From: an uncultured bacterium
GTDB lineage: Bacteria > Cyanobacteriota > Vampirovibrionia > Gastranaerophilales > Gastranaerophilaceae
NCBI GenBank assembly: GCA_902763805.1
Contig: CACWTN010000010.1
Location: 1 to 63,195, forward strand
Direction: 5' to 3'
Length of the DNA stretch: 63,195 bases
Under the pieces are notes generated by a model. The model saw nothing but the letters and a program-made list of their open reading frames with translations, searched no databases and was not told the DNA's origin. The translations under genes were made by a program, and so were the position numbers. This document shows positions 8,871 through 16,969 of this stretch, piece by piece; the stretch's first letter is position 1, and every line of letters begins with the position of its first letter.

Positions 8871-10538
8871 ATGGACTTTAAAAAAATACTGGAAAATAAA
8901 ACTCTTTTGGCGCTTATAGCCGGCGGAATTGTGTTGCTGCTGGTTGTGTTTATAATAAGCGGAACAATTGCTGCATCAAATAAAGCGGATAAAGAAGGCT
9001 ATGATATGAGTAAAGAACCGCTGAAAGAGGATGTTGACCTGCTTACAACCGATAATATGGGTAAAGCGCTTGAGATACAGGCATTGTTAGCCAAGAATAA
9101 TATTGTTGCCGCACGTTTTGTTGACGGTACAAAATCTGTGTTAAGACTGAAAAAAGGCGACTGTACTCCCGGGATGAGAAAATGTACGACAGAACAAAGG
9201 GACCGTGCGATTATGGTAATCGTTGAAAGCGGTTTATATGACCAGAATGTCGGACTTGAAATTTTTGATAAAGGTGATTTTACTTCAACAAAAGAAGATA
9301 AGAAAATCAGACTTGTAAGAGCAATGAATGGCGAACTTGCCCGTCTTATAAAGAGAATTGACGGAATTCAGGACGCTTCCGTATTCATTTCTATTCCTGA
9401 ACAGACGATGTTCTCTCAAAATCAGAAACCTGTAACTGCAACAGTTCAGTTGACGGTTTCTGTAGGTCAGACATTGAATATGAGTACAATAAAAGCGGTA
9501 TCAAATCTTTTGTTAGGAAGTGTTTCAGGACTTACTGCTTCAAATATTTCAATTACGGATACGAACGGTCACGTTTATAACAGTCTTGTGGATGCTCAGT
9601 CTGAGATGCTGGCAAGACTTCAGGAAAACGATAAATATATGCAGGAAAAAGTTCAGGCACAGTTAAACAGATTAGTCGGCAGCGGTAAATACGTTGTAAC
9701 AGTTTCTACATTCCTGAAACAGGCTCCTGTTGAAAAATTTACGATATCTTATGACCCGAACAGCAAGACGGCTGTTAATGAACAGACTTTCTCCGAAGGT
9801 TTGGGTGATCAGACGACTGATGTTAATAAAAATACAAACGCAGTAAGCGTATATCTTCCAAACGGGCTTCCTGCAGGAAGTTCTGATTCTTCGCAGAACA
9901 GAAGTTATCAGCGAACAGCAAGAGAAACGCAGTATGGTGTAACAAAGGTTCAGACAAATGAATATATGTCACCTGGCGCAATAGAAGAAATATCAATTGC
10001 TGTAACATTGGAAAAAGATGCATTACCTGTTGAGCTGACGCTTGAAGAACTCAAGGATTTGGTTGCTCACGCAGCAAGTCCGAAAGCAAGTGCAGACAAT
10101 GTAACAATTGCTTTTGCAGACAGTCTGGATCCGTTTATGGCAGGAGATAAAAATGTAAAAGCACCTATCAAAGCATCTCATGGTAATCCGTGGTGGCTTG
10201 CAATAGTACTCCTGTTTTTCGGTTTACTTTTCGGACATAATGTACTTACAAACAGGATTAAAGCGGCAAAAGAAGCTCAGGAAGAAGAACTTATCAAACT
10301 TCGTGAACAGAATGAGTCTCAGGAAAAACAAATTAAAGACTTAAGCGTTAATGCGGCTAATTTAATAAAGAACCAGAATCAACTTAAGCAAGGTTTACTG
10401 GAACAGCAAAATAAACCTGCTGCAATACCTGTTTCGGCAGCAGAAATCAGAGAAGCTCTCCGGGAATTAAAAAGAGATATTGACGGTGCTGATGATAATG
10501 AAACAGGTGAAAGAATCCGCAGCTGGATAGAAGGTTAA
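8871..10538 (+). CDS. fliF: FliF, flagellar MS-ring protein
   Basis: 555 aa. It forms the MS-ring in the inner membrane, the base of the flagellar rotor and housing of the export gate. Membrane helices are at residues 12-34 and 440-462. Between them are the ring-building motifs, including a YscJ/FliF-type domain (RLVRAMNGELARLIKRIDGI, about 145-165, followed by ASVFISIP). After the second helix comes a cytoplasmic coiled coil and a FliG-binding tail ending ERIRSWIEG, which matches the family's extreme C-terminus. This intact tail implies that a FliG-like partner exists. Residues 95-110 contain two Cys (GDCTPGMRKCTTEQR), an unusual insertion. Located 47 nt after fliE. Confidence 0.95.
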   Translation: MDFKKILENKTLLALIAGGIVLLLVVFIISGTIAASNKADKEGYDMSKEPLKEDVDLLTTDNMGKALEIQALLAKNNIVAARFVDGTKSVLRLKKGDCTPGMRKCTTEQRDRAIMVIVESGLYDQNVGLEIFDKGDFTSTKEDKKIRLVRAMNGELARLIKRIDGIQDASVFISIPEQTMFSQNQKPVTATVQLTVSVGQTLNMSTIKAVSNLLLGSVSGLTASNISITDTNGHVYNSLVDAQSEMLARLQENDKYMQEKVQAQLNRLVGSGKYVVTVSTFLKQAPVEKFTISYDPNSKTAVNEQTFSEGLGDQTTDVNKNTNAVSVYLPNGLPAGSSDSSQNRSYQRTARETQYGVTKVQTNEYMSPGAIEEISIAVTLEKDALPVELTLEELKDLVAHAASPKASADNVTIAFADSLDPFMAGDKNVKAPIKASHGNPWWLAIVLLFFGLLFGHNVLTNRIKAAKEAQEEELIKLREQNESQEKQIKDLSVNAANLIKNQNQLKQGLLEQQNKPAAIPVSAAEIREALRELKRDIDGADDNETGERIRSWIEG

Positions 10539-10566
10539 ATCTGATTCTTCAGAAAAAGGAACATAA

Positions 10567-11607
10567 ATGGCTATAGACGGCTTTGATTATAAAGAATTTG
10601 CACAATCGATGGCGGAACAGGCAAAAGAACTTGTTCCGAAAGATTTGCCGCAGGAAGATCAGGATTATATTGTAAATACGCTCGGCAATTTTACTATGCT
10701 TGCCGGCGAAGCTGTCTATAATGATGAAAGTCTGAAAATTACAGCAGACCAGGCAATTTTTATAACACAGGTAATTGCCGAATGGTCATTCCATAAATCG
10801 ATTGACCTTATACATTCAGGAATCGACAGAATGTATTGGGATACTATAATGCAAAAAATTGCATTTACGATTTTTGAGGTCGCAAAGCAGGGTATAATCA
10901 GAAATATTCAACAGGATCAGCTGCTGCAGGCAATAGAACATCACGTAGTTAAGGTTTACAAAAAATGTATTGAAGATTTGGAAAAACGTGGTGTTATTGA
11001 TGAGGAGGTCAAAGAACAGGCTGAAAATCAATCAAATATAGATGATATGGCAAAACAGGCTGCGGAAGAACAGATTAAGCAGCAGGAAGCACCTCTTGAA
11101 GATATAGATAACAAGCGTCGTGAAGCGCAGAAACGCAGAGAAGACGAAAGAAAACGGAGAAGAATTGAAAAAGAAAAAGAAGCAACGGCGGGTGCTCTTA
11201 CTGTCCGTCAGATGAGGCTTATGTCTTTGGCTTTGGTAATGCGTATTCTTACTCCTGATAAAACAAATCTTCTTATGAATAATATTGATGACGGTGACAG
11301 ACAGCTTGTAAAGAGTTATATGGGAATGGCTAATCTTGAATCGCAGATTGACGGGGATATATTGCTTGACTGTCTTAAAGATATGAGGAATTTCATACCA
11401 AACCGCAGAAAACTTTCACAGGAAAATGTTATGGGCGATTTGCTCAGGCTGTACAGAAAAAATTCCCGTGACAAGATAGAAAAGGTTATCAAGAATGAAC
11501 GTCCGTTAGTCAAAAGATTTATATCGCAGGCTTATGACGGCGAGTATTCGGGGCTGCCTTTGAAAGTTGCCGATATTGTTGCGCAATATGTTGAAGATAG
11601 TATATAA
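10567..11607 (+). CDS. Probable divergent FliG-type rotor protein
   Basis: 346 aa, in the place normally held by fliG between fliF and fliH. I do not see the standard FliG motifs. What can be seen: an alpha-helical N-terminal domain (1-140), a highly charged helical linker rich in Lys, Arg, Glu and Gln (about 145-215, RREAQKRREDERKRRRIEK), and a helical C-terminal domain. In that last part the pattern ALVMRILTPDKTNLLMNNI...RQLVKSYMGMANLESQID resembles FliG armadillo-type repeats in which one helix pair asks whether ring units agree. Starts 28 nt after fliF with AAAAAGGAACATAA as ribosome-binding region. Position, length and helical make-up suggest the switch/rotor role; the sequence alone does not prove it. 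Confidence 0.6.
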   Translation: MAIDGFDYKEFAQSMAEQAKELVPKDLPQEDQDYIVNTLGNFTMLAGEAVYNDESLKITADQAIFITQVIAEWSFHKSIDLIHSGIDRMYWDTIMQKIAFTIFEVAKQGIIRNIQQDQLLQAIEHHVVKVYKKCIEDLEKRGVIDEEVKEQAENQSNIDDMAKQAAEEQIKQQEAPLEDIDNKRREAQKRREDERKRRRIEKEKEATAGALTVRQMRLMSLALVMRILTPDKTNLLMNNIDDGDRQLVKSYMGMANLESQIDGDILLDCLKDMRNFIPNRRKLSQENVMGDLLRLYRKNSRDKIEKVIKNERPLVKRFISQAYDGEYSGLPLKVADIVAQYVEDSI

Positions 11608-11620
11608 TATTTAATAAATC

Positions 11621-12409
11621 ATGATTATAAAGAAGAACAAAATTAAACAGTGGGAGGAAGATAATTCAGGTAAACAGGCTAAACGTCAGCCTGTTAACGA
11701 TGCTGAATTCGAAACCGCGGATAATAATTCTGTATCAGATTATACTAAATATGTAGAAGAAAATGACATAACTCCGATAGAACCTGTTCTTCCTCCTGAA
11801 CCTGAGATTGATTTATTTGATATAGAAAACATCGATTTTAATCAGCGTCAGGAACGCAGACGCGGAACAAGACGGAGAGGGTACAGACGTATAGATGACA
11901 GAAATCTGGTGTCGAGAGCTCAGGAGGAGGCTGAAAGTATAAAAAAATCAGCTTTTGAGGAAGGGTATCAGAACGGGTTAAAACAGGCTAATGCCGATAT
12001 GGAAAAATTCCGAACTAACCTTGTTAAGTTTATGGGTGCAACAAGGGAAGTTTACGAATATGTTGCTCCCGATATTCTCGAGATTAGTATTGATATTGCA
12101 AAGAAGATTATAAAAAAAGAAGTTGAGGCTGATCCCCAGGTTCTTATAGAAACAATTGTAGATGTTTTAAAGACTGTGTCAAAAAATGAACCTAAAATCA
12201 ATATAAGAGTTCACCCGCAGAATGCACAGTTTATAAAGGATTCATTACCTACTGTTACTTATCAGTACGGCATTGAAGCCAAGATTAATATAATATCAGA
12301 TCCTTCAATTGAAGAAGGAGGATGTGTATTCCAGACTAATAACGGTATTGTAGATGCTTCTATTGACACTCAGATAGAAATCATTAAGAAGGCATTAGAA
12401 GGTATTTAA
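11621..12409 (+). CDS. fliH: FliH, regulator of the flagellar export ATPase
   Basis: 262 aa. FliH/SctL proteins link the export ATPase FliI to the C-ring and deliver substrates. The N-terminal 110 residues are charged and disordered (with RRGTRRRGYRR at about 84-94), followed by a helical stalk (VSRAQEEAESIKKSAFEEGY, near 102-121) with the small-residue spacing typical of FliH. The C-terminal domain has family motifs DILEISIDIAKKIIKKEV and NIRVHPQNAQFIKD, ending with EGGCVFQTNNGIVDASIDTQ. The stop overlaps the flhA start (TAATG), implying translational coupling. The ATPase FliI is not in this window. Confidence 0.9.
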   Translation: MIIKKNKIKQWEEDNSGKQAKRQPVNDAEFETADNNSVSDYTKYVEENDITPIEPVLPPEPEIDLFDIENIDFNQRQERRRGTRRRGYRRIDDRNLVSRAQEEAESIKKSAFEEGYQNGLKQANADMEKFRTNLVKFMGATREVYEYVAPDILEISIDIAKKIIKKEVEADPQVLIETIVDVLKTVSKNEPKINIRVHPQNAQFIKDSLPTVTYQYGIEAKINIISDPSIEEGGCVFQTNNGIVDASIDTQIEIIKKALEGI

Positions 12410-14493
12410 TGGCAGGAGAACAACAGCAAAGCAAACCTATATCAGAAATATTTTTGGCACTCTTTGTAATGACCCTTATTTTAATCCTTATTATCGAGAT
12501 GCCGAATTGGGTTATAAATTTTTCAATTTCTTTGAATATAACCCTGGGTATTGTGCTGTTAATGATATCATTGTATGTTCAGAAACCTCTTGAACTTGCA
12601 GCGTTCCCTTCAATAATTCTTATCGGAACAATGTTCAGATTATGTCTTTCTATTGCATCAACCCGTCTGATTTTGGCAAAAGGTGATGCAGGAGAAGTAA
12701 TTCACGCATTCGGAACATTTGTAACTGGCGGTAACATGGTTGTAGGCGGCGTAATCTTTCTTATTATTACCGTTGTTCAGTTTATGGTAATTACAAAAGG
12801 TGCGGAACGTATTGCAGAAGTTGCAGCCCGTTTTGCGTTAGACGCAATGCCCGGTAAACAAATGACTATTGATGCCGACTTTAATGCGGGTTTGATATCC
12901 CCTGAAGAAGCGGTTAAGAAACGTGAGGATTTGCAGAGAGAATCAAGCCTCTTCGGTTCAATGGATGGTTCTATGAAGTTTGTAAAAGGTGATACTATTG
13001 CGGGTATTATCATCGTTTTAATAAATATTATCGGCGGTTTGTGCATAGGCTGTATAATGAACCAGATGCCTATTGCAGACGCAGTAAGTAAATATACAGT
13101 TTTAACAATCGGCGACGGTCTTGCATCACAGCTGCCGTCACTTCTTATGTCAATTGCGGCAGGTATCGTTATGACGAGAGCTTCTGCAGGAAATATGTCA
13201 TTAGGCGGTGATTTGACAACCCAGATTATGGCAAAACCGTATTCACTGTTTTTTGCGGCATTGTTCCTGGGACTGATTACAGTAACCTGTCCAATTACAG
13301 GATTACCGTTCCTTCCGTTCTTGATATTTACAATATGTCTGGCTCTGGCGGGCTTCTCTGTATTGGTTAACGCTGATGTTCAATCTCAATTAGGGCAATT
13401 GGAAAGCGTTCGTCAGAATATGCAGGATTTGGTTAACCCAAATAAGATGTATGAAAGACTTGGTGTTGATGTTTTGAGTTTGCAGGTTGGCGCAGGCTTG
13501 CTTGTTATTGCAGACCCTGATCAGGAAGGTCAGCTGCTTGCCAAAATTGCTGCTTTGCGTCAAAGGGTTACTGATGAACTCGGTTATATTCTGCCAAACA
13601 TTCGTATTATGGACTCATCTGCGCTTGAAGCAAATGAGTATGTAATTGCGATTAGAAATAACGTTGTAGCATCAGGTTTTGTTTATCCGGGAAAGTACAT
13701 GGTTATAGCTGACCAGTGGGATTCTGTTAAGAAAACAATTCCTGAAGACGCTATTGTCGGTGTTGACCCGACATATCAAACTCAGGCGTACTGGATATCA
13801 CAGGAAGACGCTAAAGAAACGAAGAACGTTACAGCCGTTGATGCAACTGATGTTCTGGTAACGCATTTACAGGAATGCGTACGTAAACACGTTGATGAAG
13901 TTATGACAAAGACAGACGTTCTTAAACTTATGGAACTTGTCCGTTCGCAAGACCCGACACTGGTCAATGACCTTGTTCCTGCTATTATTTCTACATCTGA
14001 TTTGAGAAAGATATTTGTTAACCTTATTAGAGAAAAAGTTTCAATAAAAGATATTATATTCGTATTTGAACGTCTTTGTGATTATGCAAGATTTTCAAAA
14101 GAGCCTGATATACTTTCGGAACGTTTGAGAGCTGCGCTAGGACGTCAGATTTGTCTGAGTAATGTTGACCGTGATCATGTTCTTTATGCTTTGACACTTT
14201 CTCCTGAGTGGGAAAAAACTTTGGATGACAGCTGTCAGAGAACGGAGCTTGGTACAATGTTCCTGTTGAATCCGATGCAGGTGCAGGATTTGATTGAAAC
14301 AACGGCAATGACTTTGATGCGTGCTCATCAGCAGATAGGACAACAGCCTGTAATTTTATGTTCTCCAAGAATTCGTTTACCTCTTTATCAGCTTCTAGAA
14401 CGCCACATTCCGACAATCGTGGTTATTTCTTATTCCGAACTTATAACGGATATTAAGGTTGAGGCTGTTGATACAATCGGCGAAGGTGCGTAA
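12409..14493 (+). CDS. flhA: FlhA, flagellar export gate protein
   Basis: 694 aa, standard length. FlhA forms the nonameric export gate in the inner membrane and uses the proton gradient to export rod, hook and filament subunits. The N-terminal half (about 15-325) has eight predicted membrane helices and the signature stretch PSIILIGTMFRLCLSIASTR, followed by the conserved FHIPEP-type cytoplasmic loop (AARFALDAMPGKQMTIDADF, about 138-157). The C-terminal half (345-694) is the cytoplasmic substrate/chaperone platform. Translation is coupled to fliH by a TAATG overlap. Last clear flagellar gene of this operon. Confidence 0.97.
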   Translation: MAGEQQQSKPISEIFLALFVMTLILILIIEMPNWVINFSISLNITLGIVLLMISLYVQKPLELAAFPSIILIGTMFRLCLSIASTRLILAKGDAGEVIHAFGTFVTGGNMVVGGVIFLIITVVQFMVITKGAERIAEVAARFALDAMPGKQMTIDADFNAGLISPEEAVKKREDLQRESSLFGSMDGSMKFVKGDTIAGIIIVLINIIGGLCIGCIMNQMPIADAVSKYTVLTIGDGLASQLPSLLMSIAAGIVMTRASAGNMSLGGDLTTQIMAKPYSLFFAALFLGLITVTCPITGLPFLPFLIFTICLALAGFSVLVNADVQSQLGQLESVRQNMQDLVNPNKMYERLGVDVLSLQVGAGLLVIADPDQEGQLLAKIAALRQRVTDELGYILPNIRIMDSSALEANEYVIAIRNNVVASGFVYPGKYMVIADQWDSVKKTIPEDAIVGVDPTYQTQAYWISQEDAKETKNVTAVDATDVLVTHLQECVRKHVDEVMTKTDVLKLMELVRSQDPTLVNDLVPAIISTSDLRKIFVNLIREKVSIKDIIFVFERLCDYARFSKEPDILSERLRAALGRQICLSNVDRDHVLYALTLSPEWEKTLDDSCQRTELGTMFLLNPMQVQDLIETTAMTLMRAHQQIGQQPVILCSPRIRLPLYQLLERHIPTIVVISYSELITDIKVEAVDTIGEGA

Positions 14494-14558
14494 TTTAAAC
14501 CCCGTTTTCAGCTCTAACAATATTTTATGTGTTAACAATTCTTAATAAAAAGAAAGAG

Positions 14559-14597
14559 AGTTGGCAATTTTTTGTTACAGAAATACTTTATATATAC
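14559..14597 (+). promoter_or_regulatory. Unusual promoter class, copy A
   Basis: TTGGCA (14561-14566) followed by ATT, a 17-bp spacer ending in AAA, then TACTTTATATATA (TACTTT at 14584-14589). Same layout as four other sites in the window. GTTAACAATT lies about 24 nt behind the -35 box. It gives a leader of about 65 nt before the ATG at 14661; the leader contains a small palindrome GGTAT-ata-ATACC (14611-14623). Confidence 0.6.
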
Positions 14598-14660
14598 ATA
14601 AAGCATTCGAGGTATATAATACCAGGATAAGGGAAAAGAGTATAAAACGGAGAATATAGC

Positions 14661-14903
14661 ATGGCTGTTGGCGCTAGGGATTACATTGATAAACTTTTGG
14701 TACAAAAGTATTCAAACGAAAAAGTAGATAATCATGATGAAAATGGAATGACATCAAGAGTGTCAGCTGATGAGATGATGACAGCAATGAACACATCGGC
14801 ATACCATTTCAGAGATATGCTGGCACTCAACAGGCGTTTGTCGATAGTTTGTTACGGTGTTGTTGCAAAATCAGCGCGCTATAATTCGATACCTGCCGCA
14901 TAA
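14661..14903 (+). CDS. 80-aa orphan protein
   Basis: Begins MAVGARDYIDKLLVQKYSNE and ends SARYNSIPAA; helical, no signal peptide, no membrane segment, no family recognised. ATG preceded by CGGAGAATATAGC (GGAG 11 nt upstream). It follows flhA by 167 nt but has its own promoter of the unusual class, so it is a separate transcription unit ending at the terminator 14957-14987. The residues after about 35 (SADEMMTAMNTSAYHFRDML) look like a short amphipathic helix pair. Role unknown; expression with the LysM-like, transglycosylase-like and 784-aa genes is inferred from the shared promoter. Confidence 0.65.
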   Translation: MAVGARDYIDKLLVQKYSNEKVDNHDENGMTSRVSADEMMTAMNTSAYHFRDMLALNRRLSIVCYGVVAKSARYNSIPAA

Positions 14904-14956
14904 AAATTTTTTTATTATATAACTCTCTTATAATCTTACATCTTACTAAAAATTTT

Positions 14957-14987
14957 GCTTTTTGATTAAATCAAAAAGCTTTTTTTT
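14957..14987 (+). terminator. Intrinsic terminator of the 80-aa gene
   Basis: Eleven-base arms GCTTTTTGATT and AATCAAAAAGC around one base (the effective loop is larger), followed by eight T residues. Clean rho-independent terminator 54 nt after the stop. Confidence 0.85.
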
Positions 14988-15015
14988 GCGCAAGCGAGCA
15001 GAGTGCGGAGTTTTT
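14988..15015 (+). repeat. 28-bp GC-rich repeat, copy 1
   Basis: The 28-bp sequence starting gcgcaagcgagcag and ending gagttttt is repeated exactly at 15081-15108. Its GC content is far above the surroundings. It begins directly at the end of the terminator T-run. A diverged reverse copy is at 15-42. Confidence 0.75.
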
Positions 15016-15080
15016 TACGAGAAGAACGGAGATTCTTTGAAGTAAAAACGCAGACACGTTTAAAGCGAGCGCAGCAAGAA

Positions 15081-15108
15081 GCGCAAGCGAGCAGAGTGCG
15101 GAGTTTTT
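15081..15108 (+). repeat. 28-bp GC-rich repeat, copy 2
   Basis: Exact second copy of the 28-bp repeat at 14988, offset by 93 bp. The sequence between the copies carries a further partial unit (aaagcgagcgcagcaagaag at 15062-15081). Possibly a dispersed palindromic or spacer repeat of this genome; function unknown. Confidence 0.75.
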
Positions 15109-15128
15109 GCGGATTTTTTTTAATTGGC

Positions 15129-15257
15129 AAAAAAAAGAGTCTTATCGACTCTAAAAACTTTTAATGTGTGAAGTGTAGTATGTGTATGTATATGTTGATT
15201 AGTATCAAAATAATTTATTAGATTTATCCCGTGAAAATTAAATATCCCTTGTGTATA
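15129..15257 (-). ncRNA. Candidate small RNA, about 125 nt
   Basis: On the minus strand a promoter of the unusual class (TACTTT at 15263-15268) is followed after about 100 nt by a perfect terminator: AGAGTC-gataa-GACTCT (15136-15152) and an eight-base U-run (15129-15136). No ATG lies between. The only TTG-started frame is 15 codons without a ribosome-binding site. The transcript would start near 15257 and run away from the zinc-ribbon gene. The simplest reading is a stand-alone small RNA; a leaderless micropeptide is less likely. Promoter, length and terminator are seen; transcription is inferred. Confidence 0.5.
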
Positions 15258-15310
15258 TATATAAAGTATTTCTTTTGTAAGAAATTGACTAAATGTAACG
15301 AAATGTAACG
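15258..15310 (-). promoter_or_regulatory. Unusual promoter class, copy E, with tandem upstream repeat
   Basis: Minus strand: TAGTCA (15286-15291) followed by ATT, a 17-bp spacer ending in AAA, then TACTTTATATATA. Directly upstream are two exact 10-bp repeats, aaatgtaacg at 15291-15300 and 15301-15310 on the plus strand (CGTTACATTT as read with the promoter). These are spaced one helical turn apart, as an activator pair would be; compare the GTTAACAAA pair behind copy D. Confidence 0.55.
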
Positions 15311-15362
15311 TCGATTTTGACTTAAACCAAAAAATTCTTAAAAAGATATTAGTGAGGTATCT

Positions 15363-15764
15363 ATGAGTTTAACTGTAGCATTAGTTCATCTTGCAAAAAT
15401 ATTTTTGCCATTTTTAGTTGTCAAATGTGTTCATGACAAAGTTCGTCCTGATGTTGAGCAGGCATATTGTCCCGATTGCGGAAAGCTTATAAAAAATGAA
15501 TGGTACATAACAAGGTGTTCCTGCTGCGGAGTAAAAATGCGTGCTATGGTTAAAAACGGCGAAGTTGTACCTCAGGGGCATTTTTGCTCAAATTGCGGAA
15601 GTGAAGATTTTACGGTTGAAAAGGTTGATAAGATAAACTTTATAGATATAAATTTTGCCGCATTAGTCAAAACCGAAGCCGAAGAAGAAACAATTCCAAG
15701 TGTTACGAAATGCTGGCAAGAAAGAACACCCGAGCCGCCAAAATTGCTAGTACAATACCTGTGA
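15363..15764 (+). CDS. Zinc-ribbon protein
   Basis: 133 aa. The N-terminal 22 residues are hydrophobic (VALVHLAKIFLPFLVV), then three CxxC knuckles: CPDC (about 36-39), CSCC (52-55) and CSNC (76-79), compatible with one or two zinc ribbons. The remainder is acidic. Family not identified. GAGG precedes the ATG at 15363. The last 62 bp overlap the 3' end of the opposite-strand spmB gene, an unusually long convergent overlap, so the end of one of the two proteins may be poorly conserved. Possibly a membrane-tethered zinc-binding regulator; function unknown. Confidence 0.75.
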   Translation: MSLTVALVHLAKIFLPFLVVKCVHDKVRPDVEQAYCPDCGKLIKNEWYITRCSCCGVKMRAMVKNGEVVPQGHFCSNCGSEDFTVEKVDKINFIDINFAALVKTEAEEETIPSVTKCWQERTPEPPKLLVQYL

Positions 15765-16236
15765 TGTCCGCAATAATACCTGTTAAAAGAGCGTATCTGT
15801 ATTTTTTTATTCCGATAGAGCCGAAGTAAACGGCAAGAACATAGAAGGTTGTTTCAGAACTTCCGACCATAACTGCGGCAAGTTTTGCGATGTAACTGTC
15901 TGCTCCGTGGGTAGTTACAATATCGGAGAAAAGTCCGAGAGTTGCAGAGCCTGAAAGAGAGCGGGTTATCATTATTGGTATTATATCGGCAGGAACTGAT
16001 AATTTTTGCATTATTCCGCCAAAAGCAGCCGTTATTAAATCTATTGCGCCGGACGCTTTAAACATTGATATGCCGACGATTATCGCAACAAGATACGGAA
16101 TAATTGTTACAGAAACTTTAAACCCGTCTTTTGCACCTTCAATAAATTCTTCATATACAGGAACTTTTTTTATACAGCCGGCAATTAATATGCTCAATAT
16201 CATTATTGGAAGTATGTAAAGTGAAATATTACTCAT
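15703..16236 (-). CDS. spmB: SpmB-type nucleoside-recognition (Gate) membrane protein
   Basis: 177 aa with four to five membrane helices. The typical SpmB pattern is present: EEFIEGAKDGFKVSVTIIPY (about 29-48), then IMITRSLSGSATLG and MVGSSETTFYVLAVYFGSIG. Its start overlaps the end of spmA by 8 bp, so the pair is translated together. In Bacillus the pair is needed for spore-core dehydration, but spmAB pairs are widespread in non-sporulating bacteria, where the substrate is unknown. Nothing else in the window suggests sporulation. Confidence 0.9.
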   Translation of the reverse strand: MSNISLYILPIMILSILIAGCIKKVPVYEEFIEGAKDGFKVSVTIIPYLVAIIVGISMFKASGAIDLITAAFGGIMQKLSVPADIIPIMITRSLSGSATLGLFSDIVTTHGADSYIAKLAAVMVGSSETTFYVLAVYFGSIGIKKYRYALLTGIIADITGIVLAILAARVFFLASIS

Positions 16237-16813
16237 GCTTCCTCCAGACTTTTTTCAGTATTAAAGCCGTGACAATTGCGGTTAAGAATGCAAGGACCGT
16301 AACAATCAGAGTTGGAAGAATGATTTCTGTTGGATTTTTTGCCCCTGCTCCTACCAGGACTGCAATGACAGTTGCCGGAATTATCTGAAAGCCGGCAGTG
16401 TTCATGCCCAAAAACATACACATAGAATCTGTTGCGGTTTCTTTTTCGGGGTTGTCCTCTTGAAGCTCTTTCATAACTTTCAATCCGATAGGAGTTGCCG
16501 CATTCGTTAAACCGAGAGCGTTGGCTGCAATACTCATTGCTATATCGCCTGTAACGTTTTTGTTATTTCCTCGGTCTTTGAATAAGAGCTTTGCGGCAGG
16601 CTCGAGGATTTTTGCCAGATATTTTACAAGTCCTGCTTTTTCAGCTATTCTCATCATTCCGAGCCAAAATGCCATAATTCCTATAAGAGAAAATGCTATT
16701 TTTACGGAAGTATTACATGCCTCCAGCATGGAGTTTGTAACACTGTTCAGAGTGCCGTTTAGTGCACCTGTTATCAGTGAGCCTGCAATAAGTATTAGAA
16801 ATACATAATTCAT
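16229..16813 (-). CDS. spmA: SpmA-type nucleoside-recognition (Gate) membrane protein
   Basis: 194 aa membrane protein. Signatures: AFSLIGIMAFWLGMMRIAEK (about 39-58), then MSIAANALGLTNAATPIGLK (about 94-113), and MCMFLGMNTAGFQIIPATVI. First gene of the spmA-spmB pair (8-bp overlap). Inner-membrane transporter-like component; probably works as a complex with SpmB. Confidence 0.9.
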   Translation of the reverse strand: MNYVFLILIAGSLITGALNGTLNSVTNSMLEACNTSVKIAFSLIGIMAFWLGMMRIAEKAGLVKYLAKILEPAAKLLFKDRGNNKNVTGDIAMSIAANALGLTNAATPIGLKVMKELQEDNPEKETATDSMCMFLGMNTAGFQIIPATVIAVLVGAGAKNPTEIILPTLIVTVLAFLTAIVTALILKKVWRKHE

Positions 16814-16841
16814 AAGTTAATATTATGAAAAAAATTAGTAT

Positions 16842-16870
16842 TTGTCACCATGTTTATATTATTATATAAT
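16842..16870 (+). promoter_or_regulatory. Sigma-70-type promoter of the giant coiled-coil gene
   Basis: TTGTCA (16842-16847), a 17-bp spacer, then perfect TATAAT (16865-16870). The best standard promoter in the window and a useful contrast with the TACTTTATA class. Gives a leader of about 95 nt. Confidence 0.65.
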
Positions 16871-16969
16871 AAGATGGAGTATACTATGCTCACATGCTGT
16901 TATTTTCGTAATTTATTATAAAGAAGAACGAAATAGGGAGATAAAAGAAAAAGGGGTAATCAGAGAGAT

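Noticed and set aside
14561..14576. Sigma-54 site (TTGGCA...TTGTT)
   Set aside because: The GG-N10-GC spacing required for sigma-54 is not met; the site fits the TACTTTATA class instead.
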